64,000 bases of DNA, taken from Rhyzopertha dominica (taxonomy: Eukaryota; Arthropoda; Insecta; Coleoptera; Bostrichidae). The translations under genes were made by a program, and so were the position numbers. Below are positions 39,901-50,097 of the stretch, in pieces (within the stretch, counting starts at the first letter, position 1; each line of letters opens with the position of its first letter). The notes beneath the pieces are model-generated. The model was not told the origin of the DNA. It saw nothing but the letters and a program-made list of their open reading frames with translations, and searched no databases. The stretch spans positions 24,610,286-24,674,285 of the forward strand of contig QCXZ01000064.1 of the NCBI GenBank assembly GCA_025024175.1, given 5' to 3'.

Positions 39901-42268
39901 TTTATTCATATTTATATTATTGAATGTATATATTTTGAATTACCTATCTTCACCACTAGGGGCTCATTTGATATTTATTGCTCTGAAAAGCCAAAAAATT
40001 AGTTTAATCTAAAATACACTTGTTACAATTTATGTTCAGTTGCTTACAAATTTTGTTCAAACATTCTTTTTTTTTCTAATCGTCACAGTATTGACTGAAT
40101 TGCTGAATTCATTCATTCATTTTAAAGAAGCTTTTTATGCTTTTCAAGTTATTTTACATTCCAACTACAAGTATGTTTTTAATAGAATTAAAAGCATTTT
40201 TATGTGCTTTAATAAGAAAGTTAAAATGTCAGATTTGGCATAATTTCTTTGCAAATTCTCATAACTACCTGCCAACTGTGTTTTTTCAATATGTACCTGT
40301 TTCGACCGTCTACAAAGTCTTCACTAAGTAATCAACGTTTAACAATCTCTTAAGGGAATTTTCGTGTTCAACTGCCACTTACAAATTAACCTACCACGAA
40401 CCATTACCATAGACTGCTCAGCACAAAATATTCATTTTTGAAATGCTGTACCGGCATCAAATCTAGTCTCAGATGTTTTATTATTTTATTTATTTTTATA
40501 GAAAGCTTTCTTAATAAAACCGGAGTGTACATTCCCTTAAGTTTGATCATTTCTAAACTATATAAACTGATTTCAATCACACAAGAAAATTGTGTATTTA
40601 AAACTGTCTATTCATGCTACTTGAAAATCTTGAGAATATATCTTAGCAACCTGTGATTTCGGTTAGAGCCACTGCCACCTGTGCTCTATCACAGTACAGA
40701 CTGAAATAGGTAATTAAAATTAGCCTGATCCAGATTTTAAAAAAATTCAGATTAAAGAGTCACTTATACTGCCAGTAAAATCTTTTTCTTCTGCTATTTT
40801 ATTTCTAAACAATACAAAATATGTTTCTAACTTAACTTAATCTTTGCACAATATTTATTATATAGTAGGGAGTGGAGGTAATAAAACTTGTAGACGGAAC
40901 TACATAGGCAGCAATATCGAGGTGCCACTTTGTGCATGTTGGGAAAAGTATATTGTTTTGACAATTTTAGCTTGTGTATTGCTACATAATACATGTCACG
41001 TTTTAGAAATAAACGGAGGTCTGGATTACCGAAGTTCAGGAAATTTGAATTATAATATAAAAATGTTCAGATAAAGTTAATTTATGGAAGTTCATTTAAC
41101 AAAAGTTATGCTAAATGCTTATTAAAAAATATTAATCTATCTGGCCTGTGAAAAAAACCTTAATACTCACTGCTTTCAGACTACAATATTTTGAATTTTT
41201 TATGTTGACTTATTTTTATTATTATTATTATTGTATCAATAGGTAAAGTGCTTTCGGCTAATAAACCATTGTTAGTACCAAATTACAAAAGAAGATATTG
41301 ATAGCAACTTAATCAAATGAATCTAAAAATCTAAACAAGCAATCTTGACTAAAAATGGAAAGCAATTTTCAAACCAGCAACATAAAAATTAGGGTTAAAA
41401 TAAAAAATTTAAAATGGTTCAACTGAAATTGCAAGATTCACATAGAATTGTCCAATTTCTGGTCATTTAAAATTTTGTATATCTCTAAAATTTCTAAATA
41501 TGTAGTTTAATTTTGGATATTTCTTACAAAAATGTGAACTCTTCAAATGTTCATCTAAAAGAATTTAATAAGTATAAAAATGCAGACATTGTAACTTCTG
41601 ATTCTTCGTTAGCTAATCATTTATTATCATTTAAACATACTAACACTTTGGACAATTTTACATTTTTGTAAGAAATCATGAAAATTAAACTATTTAGAAA
41701 TTTTAAATGGCCAAAATTGTAGATTTTTAGATTAATTTTATTAATTTGACATTATAATATTTTCCTTTGTAATTTGGTACTGACGATGGCTTATTAGCCG
41801 AAAGCACTTTACCTGTTAATAAGTTATTGTGGATTTAACTTGGCGAGGCCTATTTAACAAGAATGTATTTATTGATAGCTACTGACCCATTATTTACATA
41901 AAATAATAATTTCAGTTATGAGACTGGGAAAGAAAAAAGAAAAAGAACGTGATACAGAACCAAGAAGCCAAAATGTTGAAGGAATTTCCAGACTAATATG
42001 TTCTGCTCGGGCCGCACACACTATACCAATGAGGGGTAAGGATGTTCATACTCGTATGACCTCTTAATTAATTAATTAATAAAATGCTCTAAGCAGCTCT
42101 TCTTTTGCCATTTTACAGGTGTATTTTTTTGGTGTTTTAGTATTTGTGGATGGTGTTGAATGGAACGGCGTCAAGTTCTTCCAGCTGAGTTCCTCTTGGC
42201 AAACCCACATCAAACACTTTTGTGTAGCGTTAGTCGGCGTACCTCTGGCGAATGCTGAATTGAACTAG
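18926..42268 (+). CDS. PACS: Phosphofurin acidic cluster sorting protein (PACS)
   Basis: PACS proteins are cytosolic adaptors that bind CK2-phosphorylated acidic clusters on furin-type cargo and link them to AP-1/COPI for TGN, endosome and ER-mitochondria traffic. Exons: 18926-19047, 19100-19403, 25782-26024, 29393-29693, 32543-32778, 33350-33558, 36797-37166, 38887-39208, 41916-42035 and 42141-42268; all phases close, giving 784 aa (human 889-963). Exons 1-2 are the furin-binding region ([38 protein letters not shown]). Residues about 191-212 form an acidic Ser-rich cluster ([13 protein letters not shown]). Exon 4 has [16 protein letters not shown]. Exons 6-10 are the PACS C-terminal domain ([56 protein letters not shown]). 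Intron 2 starts with GC instead of GT. Exon 3 could also begin at 25791. AATAAA occurs at 42472. Confidence 0.95.
19404..25781 (+). other. PACS intron 2 (6.4 kb, GC-AG)
   Basis: The intron follows CAG with GCAAGT and ends TTTTAAG. It is mostly AT-rich, with one transposase-like fragment at 22821-23015. A block at about 23500-24250 is richer in GC and CpG than the rest. No other gene is supported. Confidence 0.6.
22821..23015 (+). pseudogene. Possible N-terminal fragment of an insect DDE transposase
   Basis: The 64-residue reading contains [20 protein letters not shown], which recalls the helix-turn-helix segment (RPS..TI..IV.KF..TGS) at the N-terminus of Tc3/mariner-like transposases common in insects. 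No catalytic part follows in frame. It is inside PACS intron 2. The call rests on a short motif and is weak. Confidence 0.3.
26540..26910 (-). pseudogene. Degenerate DDE transposase relic
   Basis: On the minus strand, frames near 26790-26890 read [20 protein letters not shown] followed by [10 protein letters not shown]. Further on there is [20 protein letters not shown]. These correspond to the (F/W).DES.FTN.G..NR and IGP..FEGNLTG..YL..L blocks of insect Tc3-like DDE transposases. The frames are broken by several stops and the last catalytic block was not found. The relic lies in PACS intron 3. Confidence 0.45.
27351..27682. repeat. Inverted repeat with about 80-bp arms
   Basis: The left arm 27351-27431 and right arm 27602-27682 are reverse complements at very roughly 80% identity. 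They share the stretch CGTGATTTTAGAAATGTCAT exactly. A 170-bp AT-rich spacer separates them. It lies in PACS intron 3. This may be a diverged fold-back element; no target duplication was seen. Confidence 0.55.
30299..31699 (-). mobile_element. Tc1-like transposon, degenerate
   Basis: The ends share CTCCTGGACAAAAT in inverted orientation (about 30308 and 31692), each close to a TA. Length about 1.4 kb. The minus strand inside reads as a Tc1-type transposase from about 31405 downward: [20 protein letters not shown], then [20 protein letters not shown] and [14 protein letters not shown]. Stops interrupt it in several places, for example within SII*VIK near the N-terminus. It lies in PACS intron 4, opposite to the host gene. 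It contains one N (31344). Confidence 0.75.
33900..34797 (-). pseudogene. LINE fragment (endonuclease end and linker)
   Basis: On the minus strand, frames near 34600-34720 read as the end of an APE-type endonuclease ([20 protein letters not shown] followed by a HPP motif). Further along, near 34050-34230, the linker typical of jockey/CR1-like LINEs appears ([13 protein letters not shown], then [13 protein letters not shown]). Stops and frame changes are frequent. It lies in PACS intron 6 and abuts the Penelope-like element. Confidence 0.5.
35400..35990 (-). pseudogene. Penelope-type reverse transcriptase, partial
   Basis: The minus-strand reading begins near 35990 with [20 protein letters not shown], then [16 protein letters not shown] (RT motif 4 region), WYR-stop-VDDIFAI (catalytic motif, with TAA where the family has Tyr), and [18 protein letters not shown]. 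The N-terminal half of the reverse transcriptase is missing, as expected for a 5'-truncated copy. Further stops occur near 35410. Confidence 0.8.
36050..36442 (+). pseudogene. GIY-YIG endonuclease domain of the Penelope-like element (right arm)
   Basis: The open frame contains [20 protein letters not shown] and [20 protein letters not shown], then [11 protein letters not shown]. These are the GIY-YIG nuclease motifs found at the C-terminus of Penelope reverse transcriptases. The left arm holds a second, broken copy in the opposite orientation (about 35345-35040 on the minus strand). Here the domain is cut off from any reverse transcriptase in the same orientation. Confidence 0.75.
38240..38560 (+). 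pseudogene. mariner-like transposase relic
   Basis: The frame reads HKVR-type residues ([15 protein letters not shown]) followed by [20 protein letters not shown] and [10 protein letters not shown]. This matches the second and third catalytic blocks of mariner transposases ([24 protein letters not shown]). The catalytic motif is mutated (NLDLALFD). No terminal repeats were found. It lies in PACS intron 7. Confidence 0.6.
39395..39796. mobile_element. hAT-type MITE, copy 2
   Basis: The 28-bp left end is identical to that of the copy at 2039-2675. The right end differs at two positions (GTTAATTAGAGAACAGTG). It is flanked by the perfect 8-bp duplication AACATAAC (39387-39394 and 39797-39804). 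At 402 bp it is an internally deleted relative of the 637-bp copy. It lies in PACS intron 8. Confidence 0.88.
41241..41814. mobile_element. Penelope-type inverted-arm relic
   Basis: The 53-bp arm 41241-41293 (AGGTAAAGTGCTTTCGGCTA...) is matched in inverse at 41762-41814. The GATGG...GCCGAAAGC pattern resembles the terminal sequences of Penelope-like elements, and the other element in this window has a similar motif at its end. Between the arms, the plus strand near 41570-41670 reads [19 protein letters not shown], resembling the end of a GIY-YIG domain. It lies in PACS intron 8. Confidence 0.45.
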
Positions 42269-44175
42269 CGCAAAACACTGACTGAAGATCTAATAAAAAG
42301 TCGTCCGAACGTTTATCATAGTAAGCATTAACCAATGTTTCAAGGTATTCATTTCTGTTGATGTGCATTATATAAAATATTGACAATACGAACTGCTAAG
42401 GCTCAAGGTAGATAAAACCGGACAGACTTGAGAGAAAAAATACTCTTATTATATGTGATATAGTTTGTAGAAATAAAGCTGCTGAAAGGGATCGGATTTT
42501 GAACATTCACATCATTAATTAAACTAACACTTTGGTAACTCTAGCAATTAAGTCCTTTAGCGTGAAGGTGCCAAAACTCTAAACAGCTCCTTGTGGATGA
42601 TCTTAAATATTAATAGACTTTGATCGTGTATGTTCAACCTCTGGTCCTTGCTTTGTATTTTTTTAAGTTATTATTTATGCTACTTGCCCAAACATGGAGT
42701 TTTAATAATAACAATCTAAACGCTTAAATGTGTATGTGTAAAATTTATGCTAACAGACTATCTACTGAAAAAAGCAATCTTAATCAGCCTCTACATATCA
42801 TATCAAGTTAAACGACCGTCCCCTTTTAGTTTTCAGTAACAAAACACAACGAAGGTAGTGATAGATCATATCATAATCATTCGATAATTGTGTGTGCTTG
42901 TGCTAGATTAAAGCTTTTTTTTTTGATAAATTATTCAGCTTCAAAAACATTTCAGTGGGAAAGTCAGTACTTTCTCAATCCGTACTAGTATACAAAAAAT
43001 TGTATATTTTAGTTGAATAACTTTACCAAATTGATATAAATGGTAGGATTAAACTGTACTAGTGGATGTTTTAATAGGAAGCATATATTGTAAAAACTGT
43101 TTTATATCAATTTATTCCAAAGTAGCAATGAATTCTTTGAAATATAATGTTTCTTAATAATGTGACATTCATACATTGAATAAATTTATCTTAATCTTTG
43201 ACAGTTGTTATATGATGCAAGTTCATAATTTATTTCATCTATGTGCAATTGTAAATATTCCTTACTTTGAATTCGCTTCAATATAATATTGGAATATGAG
43301 ATGGAGCAATATTTTTTTTTAATAATTCATATGATATTTATGGACTGACAATTGAAATTTTAAATTCAAGTAGCAATTTTTAATTGATGTACTTTTATAA
43401 AGACCTTTTTACTGTCCGATTTATTTAGGCAATTTTATATTTCAGCAATGGTTGATTACAGTTCTCCATATTGTGTTTTATTGATTTTTTTTTAATGAGA
43501 TACATTTTTTAAATACCAAAAAATAATTATGAAAATGTTTCTTAAAAGTTAACAACATTCTCCTTTTTATTTAATTTATAAGTATAAGGAGATAAAACTT
43601 AACATGATTAAAAATTATGTAAGATGATGATCACTCTGATTATAATTGAAAGAAAGCCTCTGAAGTTACCAAAGAATAATAAAATGGCTCCCACAAAACA
43701 AATTGTTTAAATTCTCAATTCGTGTGCCTGCTTTGAATAATCATTCATGTATTGAAGTGTTATAGATGCCAACCAAAGAGTAATAAAGTAACCTACCTGC
43801 AATTATTGAAGTATCTTCTGCTACTTTGATGTAGATCTCTTATATTAGTTTTAGTTGGTAGTCTGTTACTCCCTAAAAAAATCCAACAAAACAGAAAAAG
43901 TGAGCCATGTAACTGTGATTTTTTAAGCGAAAAGCTCATTCCAATATATGAGGTCACTCAGATACATACTCTTAAAAATGTAATTAATTGTAGGCTGGTG
44001 CTGTTCAACAAGCGTATGTATCTTCAAAGAAGTTGTTAATGTTTCTGTGTGTATAAACAAGTAGGATTAGGAAATAGAGCAGTTGCAATAATATCTGAAG
44101 TGGTAATGTTTATAAAACATGTAAAACTGATCATAATAATAAAAGGTGTATTTATTTCCAGCATTGTTTTCCTTT
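42269..44175. other. PACS 3' UTR and intergenic region
   Basis: The sequence contains candidate polyadenylation signals for PACS (AATAAA at 42472 and a later GAATAAAT near 43178). On the minus strand an AATAAA at 44156-44151 lies 20 bp past the DNAJC1 stop. No gene is supported. Confidence 0.5.
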
Positions 44176-47100
44176 CTACATCATTTCTGTTTGCATGGGG
44201 TCCTTCTGCTGCCTTACTACCTCTGCCAAATATCGATAACGGATCATGCAGTCTTCCTAAAAATGTAAATATTTAATTAACACACAAAAATTAAGCTACA
44301 TGGGCAAAAATACTGTAAAATGATCTAGAGTCCACAATACTGTAAACATGACCAGGTAGCCAATGTATAATAAAATGGATTCTAAATACTATGTGATAAT
44401 CAAGAAAAAAGTACTACTAATTAGAAACGAAAACCACTATAAAATATTTATGGATTACCATTTAATTTAGTAACGGTTCAACATATGGCGCAGTTAAAAA
44501 TGAGAATCTTATTTGTACTAAATTTAATATTATGGACAAACTGATCTTCACTTGTTAAAACTCTACTGTAAACCTTGAACACATTCATAGCCATAACAAT
44601 ATTATAATCTAAACTCCATAAATTATTTCTAGGGTAATGAATACATGTTGATTAATTTGGATAAAGTGGAAAAAGATGAGACAATATTGAAACAACTGAT
44701 GAGGTAAAATTGAGACATTAGCATTTACATACCAGAACTGCTTTGAAGGGATACTGAATCGGTAATACAGAATTTAACATATTTCAAAACGTGGCAGAAA
44801 AAGGCTTTATTCAAGGTGTAAGAGGCAAACTTCACAGAAAAAATAAGTGTGATATGTAAATGGAGATTTGCTCTTCTCAAAGATGAAATGTAAACAAGAA
44901 TAATTCAACTGCTTTATAAAACAGTAAACTTTGAACCAATGGTTCCATATGTTTTGAGAGAAAATTTGAATTAGAAAAAAGATGGAAAAACAGAAAAGAA
45001 TGGCTACTAGTAATCCATTTTTAATCTACACATTCTATGATGGGCTGGAGTATAATACTACATATAAATGAATTGGATTGGAAGCTGAAACCATAAAATA
45101 TTTTTTAATTCACATGAGACAACTTAGATCCAGGAAGAGTAAAAAGTATTGTTGCTGTGGGGCCAAAGAGTCCATGGACAATTAAGGTTCAAGAAAAGAA
45201 AATGTAACAATAACAATATGCATTTTGGCAAATGAAGTATTAATTAATTGTTGCAGCCTTTAGATATATGTTATTTTGAGCTGCTGAAGTTAAAATGGAA
45301 TCAGATACTTATAGAATGATATATATCAAATCAAATACAGCTCAGAAAAACTGAATTTGTGCAATATAGAAAGAATTTATTACAGAAACTGTTACTAAAA
45401 AAAGTAATTTGTATGAACATTAATCTTTCCTTGAAATAAGGCCAACTACTATGTTAACAAACGAATAAAGACAGAGCTCAATTGCTCAATACGACTTTCT
45501 TGAATTACCAAATAAGAGAAACAACAATATCTAATTCCACAGTTTTTAATGTAATAAAATAAAAAAGCAAGATTTCGGCCACTCAGAGACCATAATCTGT
45601 ATTGTACTATGTTGAAAAAATTTACATTTTGTAGAATATGAATTAAATTAAAATTGAAGGTGAGCATGTGCCAGCCACCTCAGGATACATTAAAGACTGG
45701 AATTAGACATATTGCTTTCTCTCATTTGATACCAAAATATTCCACTTTGAGATCATGGATCAGTACTTAATTCTTAAATTAGACCAGCATAAAAGAAATG
45801 AAAAAAATAGAAAGAGGGTTGTCACAAAAGAAATTAGCAAGAAAGAACAAATAAAGGAAACAAAGAAAGAAATAAAATAATTCCCCATAACATGCAACAA
45901 AAAGCTAACAATGAAAATGACAGGACAGAAAATGCCAATAAATGGAAATACACTACAGGAAATACATCAGCCTCTACTATAGAGCAACTTCTTACTGCAG
46001 CATCAACTTCATCTAGTTCCTTTAAAAGTATTTTATTAAATAATTATACAGGGTGTTCCAGAACAAACGAGAAATCCATTAACTGGACATTATTTGTATA
46101 GAAATTTATCACCATTTATTACCAAAGCTGATAGTAACTGAGATAAATGAGTTAGAAATTTAAACTGCATTTTCTTTAGTAGATTGATATTACCTTGCCC
46201 AATCTCATAAAATTTGGATAGGCAAGCACAAATTTATTTACTAAATTATCCCAGATGATGATCTCTAAAAAGTATTAGACGGCATAATCTGGGACAATTG
46301 GGACAATTTATAATTGCTGAAACTTTTTTATCCCTCGCTGTATACTACTTTTGGCTAGAAAATGTTTTCTGTTAGCTTTTATAGTTATCAAACACTGCTA
46401 TCAATACTCTGTAGGAAAAGCCAGTTACATCTGGGATAAGCATTGACAACTATTTTTTGATTTATCTAAAGGTTGTGACAAAAATTGAAAATTTGAAATT
46501 TTGTGCCGAGCTTTGGAATTCCATTATAACAAATAATATAAAAATACTTTTCACATATTTTGGATTTCAATCAGTTATTCAAAAGATTATACATTTAGGC
46601 AACTTGTTCCTTATTACTGCAGTTTAAACTTAACTGGATGCATTCTGACAAAGATAATGAAAATATGTCACAGCTCCCTTTGATGGAGATCAGGATCTGT
46701 AGGCCCACTTAAAATATCTTGTTCACATATCTTACTCGCCTGGCTGGAATTCGAACCGGAGTGCGCCGGTGGTTTAATTGGTTAGCATACCAGAGATCCG
46801 TTCTGGAGGTTTCAGGTTCGACTCCCGGTCAGGGCGAGTAACAACTTTTTCATACTTAAATATTGACCTACATACCCGTTAAAACAATTATTACACATTA
46901 ATATTAAATATTGCACAAACCTACCTTCGTTTTATCCCCTACACATTCCGCTATCCTATCCCACCTATCAGCACAACCCTTAGGAAACTTAATTAATGCC
47001 TCTTCTAAGGCCTTTTGTTGGGTTTGGTTCCATTTCTTAACACTTTCTTCCTCTTTTTCCTCTATTTTCACCCTAGTTTTCTGTTTGACTTTGGGCTGCT

Positions 47101-50097
47101 CCGCAGGTTCTTCTTCTTCCGAGGCAATCTTAAAATTGCTCGTCTTCATCTTGTTTGCCATATAAGTTACTTCTGCTACTGAACGCCCTAAGGCCTCGGC
47201 TATATGTTCCCAACGTTTAGGAATACCACCTGGAAATTTTTTCACTAATTCTACTAATTCAGTTAGATCATCATCAGTCCATAAACCACCAGACACTGGT
47301 GGAGCTGAGGGTTGCGAATTATCTGGTTTGTTGGATGTAGTTTCAAAGTTAGGTCCTTCAGGTGGAATGAAACCTGGTTTCCGTTTCTTAGCCGTCCTGG
47401 GAGGCCTTGAAATAACCACGGGTTCGATCTCAGGTGGTGGCGATTGCACTGCTTCATCAATTCGTTTTGCTGCTATTGTTTTTAATTGTGTTAGTGCATG
47501 TGGAAGTTCCACTATCATTCGCCACAACAGTTTAGGTATCTGTATTGGAAGTATGTTTAAAAGGGAGGGCTTTGGCAAATCAAATTCATATTTCTGTTGA
47601 TCTTTATCCTTTCTCTTCCGTTTTACTAACTGCTCCTACAAAAATTATATTTATAAGAAGGAATTTCACATTCATTGATCACTACAATTAAAGTGTTTAG
47701 AATAAGCTAAAACGGCAAGATAATTATACCATTGATGGTAAGAACTATTTTTGAAAAGTGGTACCTACCACAGGATTGGCATTTACCTTAATATATGCAT
47801 ATTTATACCCTTAATGAATAAAAATTATAAGTGCCAAAAAACAATGTGTAAAAAACTATTTTTTATCTTTTTGAAATTAATGTCATTGCATTATTGTTAC
47901 CCGTTATTACTTACACTGATCATAATATGATGTATATTATGCCACAATCAATGCCAATCAAACTTCAAGATTAAAAGACATAAAAACATGAAAAATATGG
48001 TGAATTAAAATATACTAATTCCATAAGAATAAATTATAGTTAGCCTAGAAGCATATCGAGTACAAATCGAAATGAAGAACAGACGAAATAAAACAGAAAC
48101 ATAAACAACTCGCAATAAAACCTTTCGTTGAATTTGTATTTTGGTGTAAGTTTTCCTCTCCAAAAAACTCATTGACTGTGATTAATATTAGGTTCAACAT
48201 AGTTACTCTTTTTTTTCCAGGGTGTGAAGTAATGATGATAAGAAATGAAAACACCTAATAAAATATTAATTAAAACTTTCTGCAAAAGAAACTCTACATG
48301 CATGAGGTGGATTTTCCATTTTTTAAAGTTGACAATACTATGATCTATCCATAACCAATGGGAGCGTTGATGCATTATTAAGAACATGTTCATAAATCAT
48401 CTGTTAGTAAAGGTGTAAAGGAATGACATTTTTTTATTAGACACGTGTCAAAAGAATATTAAAAAAGTTATTCTTTACTTTTTATAACGAATTAACAATA
48501 TTTTCAAAATCCATTGTATATTTAATCAATTAGCAAAATATGCAATTAATTTTATTTAGGAATTTTTTATTTTGAGCTTGGGACATAGCAAGAGAATGAT
48601 TTTCGGGAAGTAATATCAAACACTTGTAGCCACAATAATGCACTCATTAAGGAAATAATGGTTAGCCTAGTCAGATTTTTGGGAAAACTGAAAGGACACG
48701 TATTTTGAGATTTTGTGAGAACTACCCATGTTCTACAATAGAATAATATAGTTCTTTTTTTAAAACACAGTTACAGATATTTTCACCTATATCAAACATC
48801 ACAACTTTGAGCATGCATAAGAATTTTTTTGTTTTTTTAACAAAATCAAGCAATGTATTTGAAAATGTATCCATGAAAAAATGCTATAAAATTAACTTGC
48901 GATGAATAAGTTCTTCATCACAGTGCATAACAAGTCAAAAGATGTTTTACTTTAGAGCAATGGTAATAAAATCAACATATTTAAAACAGACTATTGCATT
49001 TTTTTAAGAACAAGATAATTTCTTGCAGCAAAAACGATTACTATTGTTTTTATTTAGATCATTGAATTGGTATCTTCAGTACGGTTGTTTTACATGTCTT
49101 AGTATCTCTTCAATTAGTTCTTTTAAAGCTCAAACTTTTAAGTCATTGTTTCAATGCCTTCCAGAGTTCTAGACACAAAATTAAAGGTCATTATTGTGAA
49201 TATGTCACTTTTTGCCCTTTCCTTCACTTTTATGCGCACATCAGTTTATACATTCGAACTAAAAAAAAAGGAGAGGCGTCTGCGACACTATGTAAACACG
49301 AAGAGCACCACGTGTCATAGATCCAAAAGTAAATGTCCATTTTTCAAAAAGTAGTCTTTTTATAAGCTAAATTTCTAAAAATTTGTTTAAAATTCTTGAG
49401 TGACATTCACAATAATTACNAAATTAAATTCTAAGTTTCTTGATATGTCCAAGATCTCAACTAATGATCATCATGAGCCAAAAGGCACAAAAATTCAGTA
49501 GGTACTTATTCACACACAATTTTCTGATTTTGACAATACACAAACATCCCATCTGTAAAAACTATATACAAAATAACTTACAAATGTGTACTTCTGTTCC
49601 ACATAGGAGGCCCAGCCCACCAAATACTGTCCAGCAGATATAATTAAAGTCAAAATAATACATGTTTCGACTAGCCCCATTTTTCTGACGTGTCGATAAT
49701 AATACACAGCCGAACGCCAGTTTGGCAGACCGTTAACTAGGACCTCATCATAATATTTTCTTTTGGTTGGACTTCTTAGTATATCATACACTGAAACGAG
49801 GTTCCTGAACTGCACGGAAGTATCCACGCCTGGATTTTTGTCAGGATGAAGTTTAAGTGATAAAGTCCTAAATGCAGTTTTGATATCTTTGGTACTGGCA
49901 TCCTATATACAAATGCATTGAAATCATACGTCTTTATTTCTTGCTGATTTAAAACTTACTTGACTTATGTTCATCATTTCGTAGAAATTCTCATTATTAA
50001 CTTCTTCCACTACATCAAATACCTCCAGCTGCTCAGAATCCCAAGAAACAACATCATGAAGGCTTAAGATAAATAGAAATAACGTAGGAATAAGCAT
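44176..50097 (-). CDS. DNAJC1: DNAJC1 (ER J-domain protein with SANT domains)
   Basis: DNAJC1 (MTJ1/ERdj1) is an ER-membrane co-chaperone: its lumenal J domain stimulates BiP, and a cytosolic tail carries SANT domains. Minus-strand exons: 49960-50097, 49582-49902, 46925-47635 and 44176-44256, in phase throughout; 416 aa (human 554). Residues 1-18 are a signal peptide. The J domain spans about 38-100 with HPD at 65-67 (LKLHPDKNPG). A membrane segment lies at about 124-145, followed by a Lys-rich stretch. SANT 1 starts at Trp272 (WTDDDLTELVELVKKFPGG). SANT 2 starts at Trp355 and is completed only by the last exon (EDCMIRYRYLAEVVRQQK). That exon is 2.7 kb away and was found by looking for the missing end of SANT 2. 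Confidence 0.92.
46732..46841 (+). repeat. tRNA-derived sequence with an inverted partial copy
   Basis: From about 46762 to 46835 the plus strand has tRNA features: an A-box-like TGGTTTAATTGG, an anticodon-type stem-loop CCAGA-GATCCGT-TCTGG (triplet TCC, but position 33 is A, not T), and a perfect B box GGTTCGACTCC. The acceptor stem pairs at only about four or five of seven positions, so it is not a functional tRNA by this reading. The T-arm/acceptor end (46815-46841) reappears inverted at 46732-46757. It lies in DNAJC1 intron 3. Confidence 0.6.

Noticed and set aside
44049..44276. 75-codon plus-strand ORF with hydrophobic residues
   Set aside because: It overlaps the DNAJC1 last exon on the other strand and has no recognisable features.
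46049..46070. ACAGGGTGT motif as the end of another MITE (also near 28797, 32199 and 37247)
   Set aside because: Single ends without an inverted partner or target duplication; too short to call.
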